This document shows positions 23,296 to 32,100 of a stretch of 44,600 nt of DNA, piece by piece. The stretch's first letter is position 1; every line of letters begins with the position of its first letter. The stretch is from CAYHHI01 sp964356335 (GTDB taxonomy: Bacteria > Arandabacterota > Arandabacteria > Arandabacterales > Arandabacteraceae). Position numbers and translations under genes: made by a program. Location of the stretch: contig CAYHHI010000025.1 in NCBI GenBank assembly GCA_964356335.1, positions 1-44,600 on the forward strand. The letters run 5' to 3'. Below the pieces are notes generated by a model, which was not told where the DNA came from, made no database searches, and worked only from the letters and a program-made list of their open reading frames with translations.

Positions 23296-24432
23296 ATGGC
23301 AGACGAGGCAAGGACAACATTCCGTGAATCAACAAGGATTTCTCCACGCCTGAGGCGCGCCGCAAAGGTGGCGATAAGCGAAGTGCTCAAGGCAAAGAAG
23401 GGGGAACGTGTCCTTATCATCACCAATCCCGTGAAGGATGTCCAGACGATCTCAATGGCGCTCTATGATGCCGTCGCCGACTCGGGCGCTTCACCATCCC
23501 TGGTGTTCCAACCTGTCAAGACCCAGATGGATCTCGCCGATGATGCCGTCATCCACGCGATGAGGTCTGAGCCGGAGATCATCATCTCGATCAGTTACCT
23601 CAAGTTGGGCAAAGACCGATTCGCAATGCAGCACAATTACAAGCTCGGGAAGAAATCGTTAGATCACATTTTCAACTTTCTGCAAGCGAGCAAGAAGATG
23701 CGCGGGTTCTGGTCGCCCTCGGTAACCACCGAGATGTTCGAAGAGACCGTGCCCATCGATTACGCAAGGCTTGGCGAGAACTGCAGGAAACTGAAGAAGA
23801 TCTTTGACCAGGCTCGTGAAGCCCACATTACGACGCGGCTGGGAACGGATCTCATGCTTGGGCTCGGCCGGCGGAAGGCATTCACCGATGACGGCGATTT
23901 CTCGCAGCCTGGGCGCGGGGGCAACCTGCCGGCAGGCGAGATGTTCATCTCTCCGGAGCTCGGTCGGGGGGATGGCACGCTGGTGTTTGACGGGTGCATA
24001 TCGTCAGATAAGGGTGTGATAATCATCAAGGAGCCGATCAGGGCCACCGTGAAGAAGAATCTGATCACGAAGGTCGCGGGTGGCGCCGAGGCAAGAGGTC
24101 TTCAGGAAACTCTGGATCGAGCGAGAAAGAATACGCGCAAGTTCGCAGCCGAGGGACGCATATCGAAAAAGGATCTTCCCGCGTATCTCCAGAACATCTG
24201 CAACCTGGGCGAGCTCGGCATAGGCCTCAATGAGAAAGCCAAGATAGTGGGTAACATGCTCGAGGACGAGAAGGTCTTCAGGACATGCCACATCGCCATT
24301 GGCTCCAACTATGATGACGACGCGAAGGCTTTGATCCATCTGGATGGGCTCGTTAAGAATCCCACAATCGAGGTCAGAGACGCCAGAGGCCGCCGGACCA
24401 TCGTCCTGAAAGACGGCAAGATGATGATTTGA
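23296..24432 (+). CDS. M29-like aminopeptidase (aminopeptidase T family)
   Basis: A 378-aa cytoplasmic protein resembling the thermophilic metalloaminopeptidase M29 and NicX-like family. Seen are GERVLIITNPVKDVQTISMA at the N-terminus, GTDLMLGLGRRKAFTDDGDF, NLPAGEMFISPE, ICNLGELGIGLNEKAK and the metal-site-like TCHIAIGSNYDDDAKALIHL ending near the C-terminus. Such enzymes remove N-terminal residues from peptides with divalent metals. ATG 23296 is preceded by AGGGGG with good spacing. Length is slightly below the usual ~400 aa. The gene is monocistronic, with hairpins on both sides. Confidence 0.8.
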   Translation: MADEARTTFRESTRISPRLRRAAKVAISEVLKAKKGERVLIITNPVKDVQTISMALYDAVADSGASPSLVFQPVKTQMDLADDAVIHAMRSEPEIIISISYLKLGKDRFAMQHNYKLGKKSLDHIFNFLQASKKMRGFWSPSVTTEMFEETVPIDYARLGENCRKLKKIFDQAREAHITTRLGTDLMLGLGRRKAFTDDGDFSQPGRGGNLPAGEMFISPELGRGDGTLVFDGCISSDKGVIIIKEPIRATVKKNLITKVAGGAEARGLQETLDRARKNTRKFAAEGRISKKDLPAYLQNICNLGELGIGLNEKAKIVGNMLEDEKVFRTCHIAIGSNYDDDAKALIHLDGLVKNPTIEVRDARGRRTIVLKDGKMMI

Positions 24433-24445
24433 TCCCATCCCGCCC

Positions 24446-24483
24446 TGTGTCAGGTCTACCACGCTCTGATGCTGCCTGACACA
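24446..24483. terminator. Hairpin downstream of the aminopeptidase gene
   Basis: TGTGTCAGG (24446-24454) and CCTGACACA (24475-24483) are perfect 9-bp arms with a 20-nt loop, 13 nt past the stop codon. No T-run follows, so termination is a guess. Confidence 0.35.
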
Positions 24484-24643
24484 AGGTGCAGGTGTACGAC
24501 TCGCAGTCATGCCGATATGAACCCGCTCATAGACCGTGCTATCTCCTTGAGTATCCCAGCCCTCAAGCCTCCTGTGCGGCCATCCCCTGCCCAAGTGCTC
24601 CTGGTACGAATCTTGCTGAGATCACAGCCGGGAGGATCAGGCC

Positions 24644-25924
24644 GTGTCGGAGCCGAGAAGATCGCAGACTCAATTTGTGATTATCGGTACGATCGCACTT
24701 GCAGTTGCCTGCATTCTCCAGGCTGCGGCGACGCCTGATCGCGAGGAGGAAGTCCAGCGATTCGTGCGGTTGAGCGAAGAGGCGCAGCCAGCGGTTGCAG
24801 CCTTGACCGGCCTCCCCCCAGGTGAACCGGTCAAGGTCAATATGATGACGAGGAAGGAAATGGGGGAGTTTCTGCGCACAACCGTGAGAATCGAGTATCC
24901 CGATGATGATCTCTACAAGCTCAGCCTCTGCCTTGCTGAGATTGGATTGGTGCCGCCAGGCTACGATCTCACCAAGGGCATGATCGACCTCATTGCCGAG
25001 CAAGCAGGAGCCGTCTATGATCCGCACGCCAAGACTCTGAACGGGCTGGTTGATCTTCCCCGGAGTATGAAGAGCCTTCCGGTGCAGAAGTACATCATTG
25101 CGCATGAGCTGTGTCATGCCCTGCAAGACCGCGAAATCGATATTGTGGCCCAGTCGGAAGTGGCTCTGAAGAATAATGACTACTCATATGCCCTCAGATC
25201 GGTGATCGAAGGGATGGCCAGTCTCGTCATGCTGGCCTATAGCCAGAATCTATCGCTTGAGCAGGTTCCAGATGTGAGAACGATAATGCGGGCCAATTTC
25301 AGCAGGAACGAGAGGAATCCCGGCATGAAGGCTCTTGCCAGCTCGCCTCGGTACCTGCGGGAGTCCCTGATCGGCCCGTACGCCGAAGGCGGTGCCTTTG
25401 CCCAGGCGTGGCTCGAAGCCAACTCAGGTCTCAGCCTGGGCGCCATGCTCGTAAAGATGCCGGTCTCAAGCGAGCAGGTCCTGCATTTCGAGAAGTACGT
25501 TGAAGGTGACCTGCCTACGCCCATTGATCTGTCAGCCGCCGCTGCCCTCATGCCGAGCGAATGGAAGCTCTTCTACGCCAACACTCTGGGCGAGTTTGAT
25601 TTGCGCGTGCTTTTTGAGATCTATCAAGTTACTGAGGCCCATGCTACTGATATCGCCTCTGGGTGGGATGGGCTCAAGTTCGAGGCCTACACGGATCCCG
25701 ACAGCGAGATGGTACTCCTCGGGTCTTCGGTCTGGGACACGGAAGAGGATGCAGTTGAATTCGATAACGGCTTCGCCATGGTCCTTGCGGCAATCCGTGA
25801 TTCTAGTGAATTCAGGCTCGTCCAGCACGGCACGCGCGTCAATTTCGTGGTTTGCCGGATTGATGAGAATACCAGAGAGGGGATATTGGGGGTCCTCGGA
25901 GAAGCAGAAGGCAATCGAGAGTGA
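24644..25924 (+). CDS. Zincin-type metallopeptidase of unknown family (HEXXH)
   Basis: A 426-aa protein with an N-terminal hydrophobic segment (FVIIGTIALAVACILQAAAT), so probably exported or membrane-anchored. The zinc motif is H154-E155-L-C-H158 in IIAHELCHALQDRE, followed by VIEGMASLVMLAY, where the glutamate ~45 residues on could be the third ligand (gluzincin-like E-G-x-A). The rest is not recognised. The start is GTG 24644 with GGGAGG about 9 nt upstream. The layout, a secreted peptidase after an aminopeptidase, fits the peptide-degrading theme of the region, but a shared transcript is unlikely across the 211-bp gap and hairpin. Confidence 0.75.
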   Translation: MSEPRRSQTQFVIIGTIALAVACILQAAATPDREEEVQRFVRLSEEAQPAVAALTGLPPGEPVKVNMMTRKEMGEFLRTTVRIEYPDDDLYKLSLCLAEIGLVPPGYDLTKGMIDLIAEQAGAVYDPHAKTLNGLVDLPRSMKSLPVQKYIIAHELCHALQDREIDIVAQSEVALKNNDYSYALRSVIEGMASLVMLAYSQNLSLEQVPDVRTIMRANFSRNERNPGMKALASSPRYLRESLIGPYAEGGAFAQAWLEANSGLSLGAMLVKMPVSSEQVLHFEKYVEGDLPTPIDLSAAAALMPSEWKLFYANTLGEFDLRVLFEIYQVTEAHATDIASGWDGLKFEAYTDPDSEMVLLGSSVWDTEEDAVEFDNGFAMVLAAIRDSSEFRLVQHGTRVNFVVCRIDENTREGILGVLGEAEGNRE

Positions 25925-25931
25925 TCTCGCC

Positions 25932-26297
25932 TTGATTCTTCCATTGGGCGCACCGACGTTTCAAACCTTTCGCCTCCGGGGAACACTCAGATTTCTGGAT
26001 CTCTTCCTGCTGGAGGCGCACCTCGATCCGAGGGTGGTGGTTACGGCGCAGCTTCATGCAGGAGACTTTTGCCCAAAGTGTGAATCGTATCCGCACCCTG
26101 AATACTCGATCACCGATCTCCTGCCGAGGAGGCCCTGGGGGATCAAAGCGAAACTGTGGGTGCGTGAGAGGAACCGGCAGAAGATAAGTTCAACAACCTG
26201 CATCCTGCTTGGGCGCTTGCAGAGTGCGGACCTCTGCACACTGGCGCAGATCTACAGGGGGGTTGTGGGGGAGCGGCGACCCAATGCCGAGCCTTGA
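25932..26297 (+). CDS. Uncertain hypothetical frame, possibly a gene remnant
   Basis: A ~121-codon open frame with protein-like composition (RLRGTLRFLDLFLLEAHLDP, VVTAQLHAGDFCPKCES, PWGIKAKLWVRERN). The FCPKC pair resembles half a zinc knuckle. It has only TTG-type starts and no clear ribosome binding site, beginning right after the zincin stop. It may be the decayed end of another gene. Without it, 25925-26381 would be an empty 457-bp gap. Confidence 0.25.
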   Translation: MILPLGAPTFQTFRLRGTLRFLDLFLLEAHLDPRVVVTAQLHAGDFCPKCESYPHPEYSITDLLPRRPWGIKAKLWVRERNRQKISSTTCILLGRLQSADLCTLAQIYRGVVGERRPNAEP

Positions 26298-26320
26298 CAT
26301 GTCGGTCGACAAATCATAAT
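26294..26320 (+). promoter_or_regulatory. Possible promoter of the ABC transporter operon
   Basis: TTGACA (26294-26299) followed at 15 nt by CATAAT (26315-26320). The spacer holds the near-palindrome TGTCG-GT-CGACA. Spacing is short, so this is weak. Confidence 0.3.
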
Positions 26321-26381
26321 CGAGATGTGGTATGCTTGGTGCCGCGTCTGGCAAAGCTGGGCACCTGTTTGAGGAGTCCGT

Positions 26382-27080
26382 TTGAACATACTCAGGATTT
26401 CGCAGCTTTCAAAGATCTACCGCAAGGGCCACCTCGAGATACCTGCGGTGAAAGACGTTTCATTCGAGGTAGGCCGGGGTGAGTTCGTATCGATTGTGGG
26501 CAGATCGGGATCGGGCAAATCCACGCTGCTTAACCTGATCGGGGGTCTCGATACGGCCACGTCCGGGCATGTTTTCTTCAAGGAGAAGGATCTGGCTCGG
26601 ATGAAACGCTCCGAGCTTGCCCAACACCGACGAGTCTCGGTGGGCATGGTCTTCCAGTCCTTCAATCTGATTCCACACCGCAGCGCCCTCGAGAATGTGA
26701 CTCTTGCGCTCGTCTTCGGTGGTGTCCCTCGGCACCAAAGGAAAGAATGCGGGAGGACTCTGCTGGCAAGCGTGGGACTGGAGCACAGGCTCGATCACAA
26801 GCCCGGTGAGCTCTCCGGTGGAGAAGCCCAGCGAGTGGCTATTGCCCGGGCGCTGGCCAACAATCCGGAGGCTCTGCTGCTGGATGAGCCCACAGGCAAT
26901 CTTGACAGCACGACATCTCAAGAAATCATGGGCCTGGTTCAGCAGCTTAATCGGGAGCGAGGGTATACCGTGCTCATGGTCACTCATGAGCAGGATATCG
27001 CCGAGGCCGTCTCAAGCAAGATCATCCACATGCTCGACGGGCGGGTCGCAGACCAGTCGGTACCGAGGAGGGCGCGATGA
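26382..27080 (+). CDS. ABC transporter ATP-binding protein (LolD/MacB type)
   Basis: A 232-aa ATPase with every motif: Walker A GRSGSGKST (40-48), Q-loop FQSFNLIP (~91), signature LSGGEAQRVAIARAL (144-158), Walker B ALLLDEP with E169 and TGNLD, H-loop VTHEQ. The TGNLD extension is typical of the FtsE/LolD/MacB group. The start is TTG 26382 with GAGGAG (26371-26376) upstream. Its stop overlaps the ATG of the permease gene (ATGA), so the pair is translated together. It powers a mechanotransmission-type transporter, exporting or releasing lipoproteins, peptides or lipids. Substrate unknown. Confidence 0.95.
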   Translation: MNILRISQLSKIYRKGHLEIPAVKDVSFEVGRGEFVSIVGRSGSGKSTLLNLIGGLDTATSGHVFFKEKDLARMKRSELAQHRRVSVGMVFQSFNLIPHRSALENVTLALVFGGVPRHQRKECGRTLLASVGLEHRLDHKPGELSGGEAQRVAIARALANNPEALLLDEPTGNLDSTTSQEIMGLVQQLNRERGYTVLMVTHEQDIAEAVSSKIIHMLDGRVADQSVPRRAR

Positions 27081-28501
27081 CCTTTCTTGACATGGTCGCG
27101 CTCGCTTTCGACAATCTCCGCCGCTCCAGGCTGAGGACCGCTCTCACAACGCTGGGTGTCGTTATCGGAATCGGTGCTCTGACCTCCATGGTGGGATTCG
27201 GCACGGGCATCCAGAAGAACGTCACCGAGGCCTTCAAACAAAACGATCTCTTCACGAGCATGTTCATCACGTCGAAGGCTATTGACGTAAGGAATATAGG
27301 TGAGGCGGACCCCGACGATATCATGAGCGCACTCAGGGAGCAGGGTTCGTCGTTGACCGATTCCACGCTGCAAGCGATCCAGAAGGTGCCGGGTGTCGAG
27401 ATCGCCTTTCCCGAAATAACTTTTCCGGTGAGAGTCAGGATGGGGGCCGCCGAGACAAGGACCACCCTGCGGGCTCTGCCTGCAGCCATGCGAGCATACA
27501 AACCTTACAGCAAGCTGGCGAGCGGCGAGTTTTTCACGGATGACAGTTCGGCCGCGTTGGTCATCGGGTGGGATACGCTCAAGCGGCTGAAGCTCCTGGC
27601 GAAAGACCCTGAAACCTCGCCGGTGCTTAGCAAAGAGGACTCCGTCGCCGGCACGCGCATCATCGAGGCCGATTCTATCATCGGGAAACCTGTGGAGATC
27701 ATATCGGTTGCGCTCGACGGTTCCGAGCTGGGTGCAGGTTCCATGTTCGGTTTCATGCGCACCGGGAGGATGCCGATCGCCGAATCCGTCACTGCCTTCA
27801 GGATCTGCGGCATTCTCAAGCGGGCTAGCAACTTCTCGGACAACCAGCTCGCGGGTGGCATAATCGCACCGATCAAGGCTGCCGAGGCGATCCCGAGGCT
27901 GGGATTCTCAAGTGTGTGGGATCTTCTCGGTGGCGGTGGGAAGCAGGGAACATACGGTTCAATCTATGTGCGTGTCAGGCGCATGGCAGACATGCAGCCT
28001 GCCAGGGAAAAAATCGAGAAGATGGGGCTCCATGTTTTTTCGTTTGCCGATCAGATCAAAGAGGTCAGAAAAGGTTTCTTGATATTGGATTCGGTTCTGG
28101 GTGCTATCGGCACCATAGCCCTCATCGTCGCTGCTCTGGGCATTGCCAATACGATGGTCATGTCCATTCTTGAGAGGACCCGCGAGATCGGCATCATGAA
28201 AGCGATAGGAGGGAGCGAGGGCGAGATAAAGATGATCTTCTTTGTCGAGGCCGCGACCATCGGCGCTATCGGGGCTGTACTGGGCCTGATTCTCGGGTGG
28301 GGTGTCACACGCGTCGCCAATCTTGTTGCCAACGCCCGGATTCTGCCTCAGGGTGAATCGGCGGTCAATCTGTTCTCGTTCCCGACCTGGCTCATCCTGG
28401 GTGCCATCGGCTTTTCGATCCTGATAAGTCTGCTGGCAGGTATGTATCCTGCCATTAGAGCCGCCAACATCGATCCAGTCGAAGCCCTGAGGCACGATTG
28501 A
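27077..28501 (+). CDS. MacB/LolC-like FtsX-family permease
   Basis: A 474-aa permease: TM1 at the N-terminus (LRTALTTLGVVIGIGALTSM), a periplasmic domain of about 270 residues, then three C-terminal segments around GTIALIVAALGIANTMVMS, AATIGAIGAVLGLILGWGVT and LILGAIGFSILISLLAGMYP, ending in the family signature YPAIRAANIDPVEALRHD. REIGIMKAIGGS is the conserved coupling region. With the ATPase it forms a complete type VII ABC unit. No periplasmic MacA-type adaptor or outer membrane partner is adjacent, so a LolCE-like or stand-alone role is as likely as tripartite efflux. Confidence 0.9.
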   Translation: MTFLDMVALAFDNLRRSRLRTALTTLGVVIGIGALTSMVGFGTGIQKNVTEAFKQNDLFTSMFITSKAIDVRNIGEADPDDIMSALREQGSSLTDSTLQAIQKVPGVEIAFPEITFPVRVRMGAAETRTTLRALPAAMRAYKPYSKLASGEFFTDDSSAALVIGWDTLKRLKLLAKDPETSPVLSKEDSVAGTRIIEADSIIGKPVEIISVALDGSELGAGSMFGFMRTGRMPIAESVTAFRICGILKRASNFSDNQLAGGIIAPIKAAEAIPRLGFSSVWDLLGGGGKQGTYGSIYVRVRRMADMQPAREKIEKMGLHVFSFADQIKEVRKGFLILDSVLGAIGTIALIVAALGIANTMVMSILERTREIGIMKAIGGSEGEIKMIFFVEAATIGAIGAVLGLILGWGVTRVANLVANARILPQGESAVNLFSFPTWLILGAIGFSILISLLAGMYPAIRAANIDPVEALRHD

Positions 28502-28569
28502 ACGATTGGGAAGAATCTCGTTGCCAGCGGTGAGGCTCGCACCTTATCATATCTTTGGTCAGATCGGTA

Positions 28570-28680
28570 ATGATCAGGCCCAATCAAGGCGAAGGCCGTG
28601 CCCTTAACCGCCGTGTCGAAGTCGCTATCTTCGCGAACGACAAGCTGAAGGATGCTGCAAAGTCTAAGACCCAGGGCTAG
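28570..28680 (+). pseudogene. C-terminal stub of an OmpA/Pal-type protein
   Basis: The frame reads RPNQGEGRALNRRVEVAI then FANDKLKDAAKSKTQG and stop. GRALNRRVEV is the end of the peptidoglycan-binding OmpA/MotB domain. Only 36 codons are open. The upstream 70 nt to the permease stop hold no readable rest of the domain, so this is a 3' fragment of a lost gene. The ATG at 28570 has no ribosome binding site. Confidence 0.7.
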
Positions 28681-28759
28681 GCCCGGAGAAATGGCCACGT
28701 CCAGTGGCATCGTAGCTGCATTGAGATGGTGGCAGGCGCTGGCGATAGGTGATCGGTAG

Positions 28760-30124
28760 ATGTCAACGCGACGCATCTTGAGCCTTACCGTGGCGGCTGC
28801 GGTGGTCGCAGGCATTCTGGGCGTGCTGGCTGTCGTGAGGCAGGCGGGGCACCCTGCGCCAAGCATCATTCTCGTAAGCGTTGACACGCTCAGGCCGGAT
28901 CATCTTGGCTGCTACGGCTACCCGAAGAAGACCTCTCCCGCCGTTGACGCGTTTGCCAGGGATGCCATCCTGTTTGAGAACTGCTTCTCACAGGCGCCAA
29001 CCACGCGCCCGTCCTGTGCCTCCTTCTTGAGCGGATTCCTCCCGCACGAATGCAAGGTCTTCACCAACAGTGACAACATCCCTCCTGAAGTGCCCATGGT
29101 GGCCGAACAGTTGAAGGCCAAGGGTTACAGGACGCTGGGCGTCTCCAGCAACTTCGTGCTCGGGCAGGGCACGGGCTATGACCGGGGCTTCGACGTATTC
29201 GACAACAGACTTGATGAGGCGGAGCTCGTGAGGAAGGTACCTGAGAGGCTTGCAGCGAAGACGACCGATGCCGCCATAAGCCTTCTTCGGGCGGACGGCA
29301 GGAAAGGCAAGTTCTTCATGTGGATCCATTATCAGGATCCTCACGGACCCTACACGCCGCCGCCTCCTTTCGACACCGCATTTCTGAGATCCGGGCGGGA
29401 GATACGCAGGCTCGAATTCAATTCCACTTTTAGCGGTATAGGCGGTATCCCGTCGTACCAGAGGATCGGCGACGAGGACGATTTCGACTTCTATGCCGGC
29501 AGGTATGATGGTGAGATAGGGTACTTCGATGCACATTTCGGGCGCCTGCTCAAAGCCCTGCGGGATATGGATCTCTATGACAACTCTCTGATCATCTTTA
29601 CTGCGGATCATGGTGAAGGGATGGGTGAGCGAGATTATTTCTTTGCCCACGGGGAGTATCTTTACAACAACCTGATCCATGTCCCTCTGCTCGTGCGGTC
29701 GGCGAAATCCACTCCCGTGACAAGGAACGAGTACGTTGAGCTGCTGGATTTGGCCCCGACGATACTGCGCTTCGCAGGGATCGAGCCTGATCCGAAGCTT
29801 CGGGGAAGGGACCTTCTTGGGGGGAATCTCAAGCCGGCGGCGATCTATTCCGAGATGGAAGGTAAGTACAGCATCATAGAAGACGGGATGAAGCTGATAA
29901 TTCATGCTGATCCGGGGGAGTTCCTGCTATTCGACCTTGGAGACGATCCCCGCGAGCAGCATGACCTCAGCGCTGAGGCCAATTACGCGAGATATGTGGA
30001 GCCCCTCAAGACAACGCTCAGCGACTTCTTCAGACAAGATCGGATTGGCGCAGCCGTGAGGACTCCGGCGAATCTTTCGGAAGAAGACAAGGAGAAGTTG
30101 AAGTCCCTGGGTTACATCCACTGA
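28760..30124 (+). CDS. Sulfatase-fold hydrolase with Thr in the nucleophile position, membrane-anchored
   Basis: A 454-aa protein with one N-terminal TM segment and an alkaline phosphatase/sulfatase domain: metal site SVDTLRPDHLGCYGY (D42), HYQDPHGPY, DGEIGYFDAHFGRLL, FTADHGEGMGE and C-terminal KSLGYIH. At the place of the sulfatase C/S-x-P-S-R motif it has T82-R-P-S-C, so the residue normally turned into formylglycine is Thr. Known relatives with Thr here are phosphoesterases or phosphotransferases. I therefore expect phosphate-ester chemistry rather than sulfate removal. ATG 28760 has AGGTG about 9 nt upstream. It converges on a paralogue with 2 bp between stops. Confidence 0.85.
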   Translation: MSTRRILSLTVAAAVVAGILGVLAVVRQAGHPAPSIILVSVDTLRPDHLGCYGYPKKTSPAVDAFARDAILFENCFSQAPTTRPSCASFLSGFLPHECKVFTNSDNIPPEVPMVAEQLKAKGYRTLGVSSNFVLGQGTGYDRGFDVFDNRLDEAELVRKVPERLAAKTTDAAISLLRADGRKGKFFMWIHYQDPHGPYTPPPPFDTAFLRSGREIRRLEFNSTFSGIGGIPSYQRIGDEDDFDFYAGRYDGEIGYFDAHFGRLLKALRDMDLYDNSLIIFTADHGEGMGERDYFFAHGEYLYNNLIHVPLLVRSAKSTPVTRNEYVELLDLAPTILRFAGIEPDPKLRGRDLLGGNLKPAAIYSEMEGKYSIIEDGMKLIIHADPGEFLLFDLGDDPREQHDLSAEANYARYVEPLKTTLSDFFRQDRIGAAVRTPANLSEEDKEKLKSLGYIH

Positions 30125-30126
30125 AC

Positions 30127-31938
30127 CTACTCTATGTAACCGATAGCTTTGAGTTGCTTCCTGAGTTCCTTATCTTTCGCTGCCTTTGCAGCAGGCTCCG
30201 AGCCGGGCTCAAGCCAATAGATGACGCAGTTCCAGTCCTCCCCGGGTGGGCCTTCCAGGGTGGTGCTTCCCGGGACTGAGTCTTGCCTGAGAAAGAGGTC
30301 GCGAAGGTCGCCTCTTTCGATACGGGCACGGTCTGGGCTCAGGGGGATAGGAAACTGTGACCTCTTGCCACTCTTGCCTATCACCGCTCGTAGGGAATTG
30401 GCGCGCAAAGGGGCGCTGTCGCCTCTTGTCAAGTTGATGGTAGCGTCGGCAGGCTCCGCCATTCTGACTTCGATACCTTTCCACTGGTCTCCGGAAGTAG
30501 TCGCGAAGCGCGCAGTCTTCCAGTCTTCAGTCGTCGCGAGCGTATCGGTCCTGACGTCGATCTCGGGAAAGAAATTGTGGGCGACCGCTTCGACGAGACT
30601 CCCGTCCACTGCCACCTCTCCTTTGACTCTGCGTCCGTTGTCGCCTCGCCATGCCATGCACCAACCACCCGGATAGTACTTCTGCATAACAAGGAGTGTC
30701 TCGGTGAGGCGGGAAGCCACCTCGGGATTTGCATCTATGACGTTCATGGTTTCATGAGGGTCTTTTGATAGGTCATAGAGCTCGACCGCGCCAAAGAAAG
30801 GATCGAAGATGAGTTTCCAGGGCGGCCGTCGCAAGGCTTTTTTCTCCGACCGGCGTGCGATCGACTCCGCCACGAGGCACTCCACGGGAAGGCCGCATGG
30901 CCGCGTCGTCCCCGGTGATGCCGTGAAACGCGACGACATGAAGGGTGCGAGACTCACGCCCTCGAAGGTTGCGGGCTTCTGGATTCCCAGGATATCGAAG
31001 ATGGTCGGGGCAATATCTATGAGGCCGACCTGGTCCCGAACTCGCTCAGGTTTCGGCGCGACCGACGGGCAGTAGATGATCAGGGGTACCTTGATGCTCT
31101 CCTCATATACGGTCTGGCCGTGATCGATGCTCCCGTGCTCGAGGAATTCCTCGCCGTGGTCGGCGAAGACGACGATCATTGATCGCTTGAGGCGATTCCA
31201 TGCAAGAAGCGAATCCACCAATGCCCCGATCGCCGCATCGGCGCGCCTTATCTGGCAATCGTAGAGTGCCTTTATGTGCTTGGTGTCAGCAGCGGTCAGG
31301 TTCACGGCATCGCCGAGCCTTCCCACCCGAGCCTTCTTGAGAAGATCAAGGTTTCCGAAGCTGAGTTTGTATGGGCCTTCGTAACCCGGGTCGAGGGCTG
31401 CTATGCAATCGGGTGTCGCGATGTAAGGGCTGTGGGTTTCATAGTCGTGAATCACAATGAAGCACTGCTTGTCGAGGTTGTTCCTGAGCCACTTGAGGGC
31501 GCCATCGGTGAGGTCGGCGCCGGGAACCTTCTCTTTGATGGCAATTCCGCCCGTGAAGAGGGCGGTCTCGTAGCCGAGCGAGCCAAGCGTTTCGATGAAG
31601 TTTGAGGCAAGGCCGCCGTATGGGATTCCTGCACCTCCGCCTCTGCGCGCCCCGTGCTGGCAGGGGAAACTCGATGAGAGGATTGTGGCAATCGACGGCG
31701 TAGTCCATGGCGCCTGCGAGATCGCGTCCTCAAAGACGGTACCCTGGGCGGCGAGTTCATCTATTCGCGGAGTTGTCTTTACTGCATAGCCGTAGCAGCT
31801 CATGTGATCTGGCCGGACGGCATCGAGGCAGATGAGGAAGGTGTACTGGGGTCCGGCAGGCCTTCTCTCAAGCAACGCGAGAGAAACGATAGTTGCTGCC
31901 GCCGCAACGACCACGGAAACAGCGATCATTCTTCGCAT
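30127..31938 (-). CDS. Second sulfatase-fold hydrolase with extra C-terminal domain
   Basis: A 603-aa paralogue of the convergent neighbour. It has an N-terminal TM (MIAVSVVVAAAATIVSLALL), metal motif ICLDAVRPDHMSCYGY, IHDYETHSPY, VFADHGEEFLEHGSIDHGQT and IDIAPTIFDILGI. The nucleophile motif reads T79-T-P-S-I, again Thr for Cys. An extra ~170-residue C-terminal region follows (YYPGGWCMAWRGDNGRRVKG onward), beta-rich and unlike the first enzyme, ending in the same LKAIGYIE tail. The start ATG at 31936-31938 gives a normal anchor. The open frame to 32100 is non-protein-like. The Shine-Dalgarno is weak. Confidence 0.85.
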   Translation of the reverse strand: MRRMIAVSVVVAAAATIVSLALLERRPAGPQYTFLICLDAVRPDHMSCYGYAVKTTPRIDELAAQGTVFEDAISQAPWTTPSIATILSSSFPCQHGARRGGGAGIPYGGLASNFIETLGSLGYETALFTGGIAIKEKVPGADLTDGALKWLRNNLDKQCFIVIHDYETHSPYIATPDCIAALDPGYEGPYKLSFGNLDLLKKARVGRLGDAVNLTAADTKHIKALYDCQIRRADAAIGALVDSLLAWNRLKRSMIVVFADHGEEFLEHGSIDHGQTVYEESIKVPLIIYCPSVAPKPERVRDQVGLIDIAPTIFDILGIQKPATFEGVSLAPFMSSRFTASPGTTRPCGLPVECLVAESIARRSEKKALRRPPWKLIFDPFFGAVELYDLSKDPHETMNVIDANPEVASRLTETLLVMQKYYPGGWCMAWRGDNGRRVKGEVAVDGSLVEAVAHNFFPEIDVRTDTLATTEDWKTARFATTSGDQWKGIEVRMAEPADATINLTRGDSAPLRANSLRAVIGKSGKRSQFPIPLSPDRARIERGDLRDLFLRQDSVPGSTTLEGPPGEDWNCVIYWLEPGSEPAAKAAKDKELRKQLKAIGYIE

Positions 31939-31996
31939 GGTAGTATCGTAATCCCAGGCCCAGCATGAATCAAGCAGGAACCATGTTTTTCGGCAC

Positions 31997-32025
31997 TTGA
32001 GGGCGGAGCGTTTTTGGGGTAAAAT
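31997..32025 (+). promoter_or_regulatory. Probable promoter of the C25 peptidase gene
   Basis: TTGAGG (31997-32002), 17-nt spacer with a T/G run, TAAAAT (32020-32025), about 75 nt before the ATG at 32101. Confidence 0.5.
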
Positions 32026-32100
32026 AGATGTGAAGGGCGTTCGTGGAGCCCGAGCTGCGGCAGGTTTCCTCCCCCTGGACCATAGAGTCAGGAGCGGCAT

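Noticed and set aside
28760..31938. True sulfatases with maturation by formylglycine-generating enzyme
   Set aside because: The required Cys or Ser is Thr in both, and no maturase gene is adjacent.
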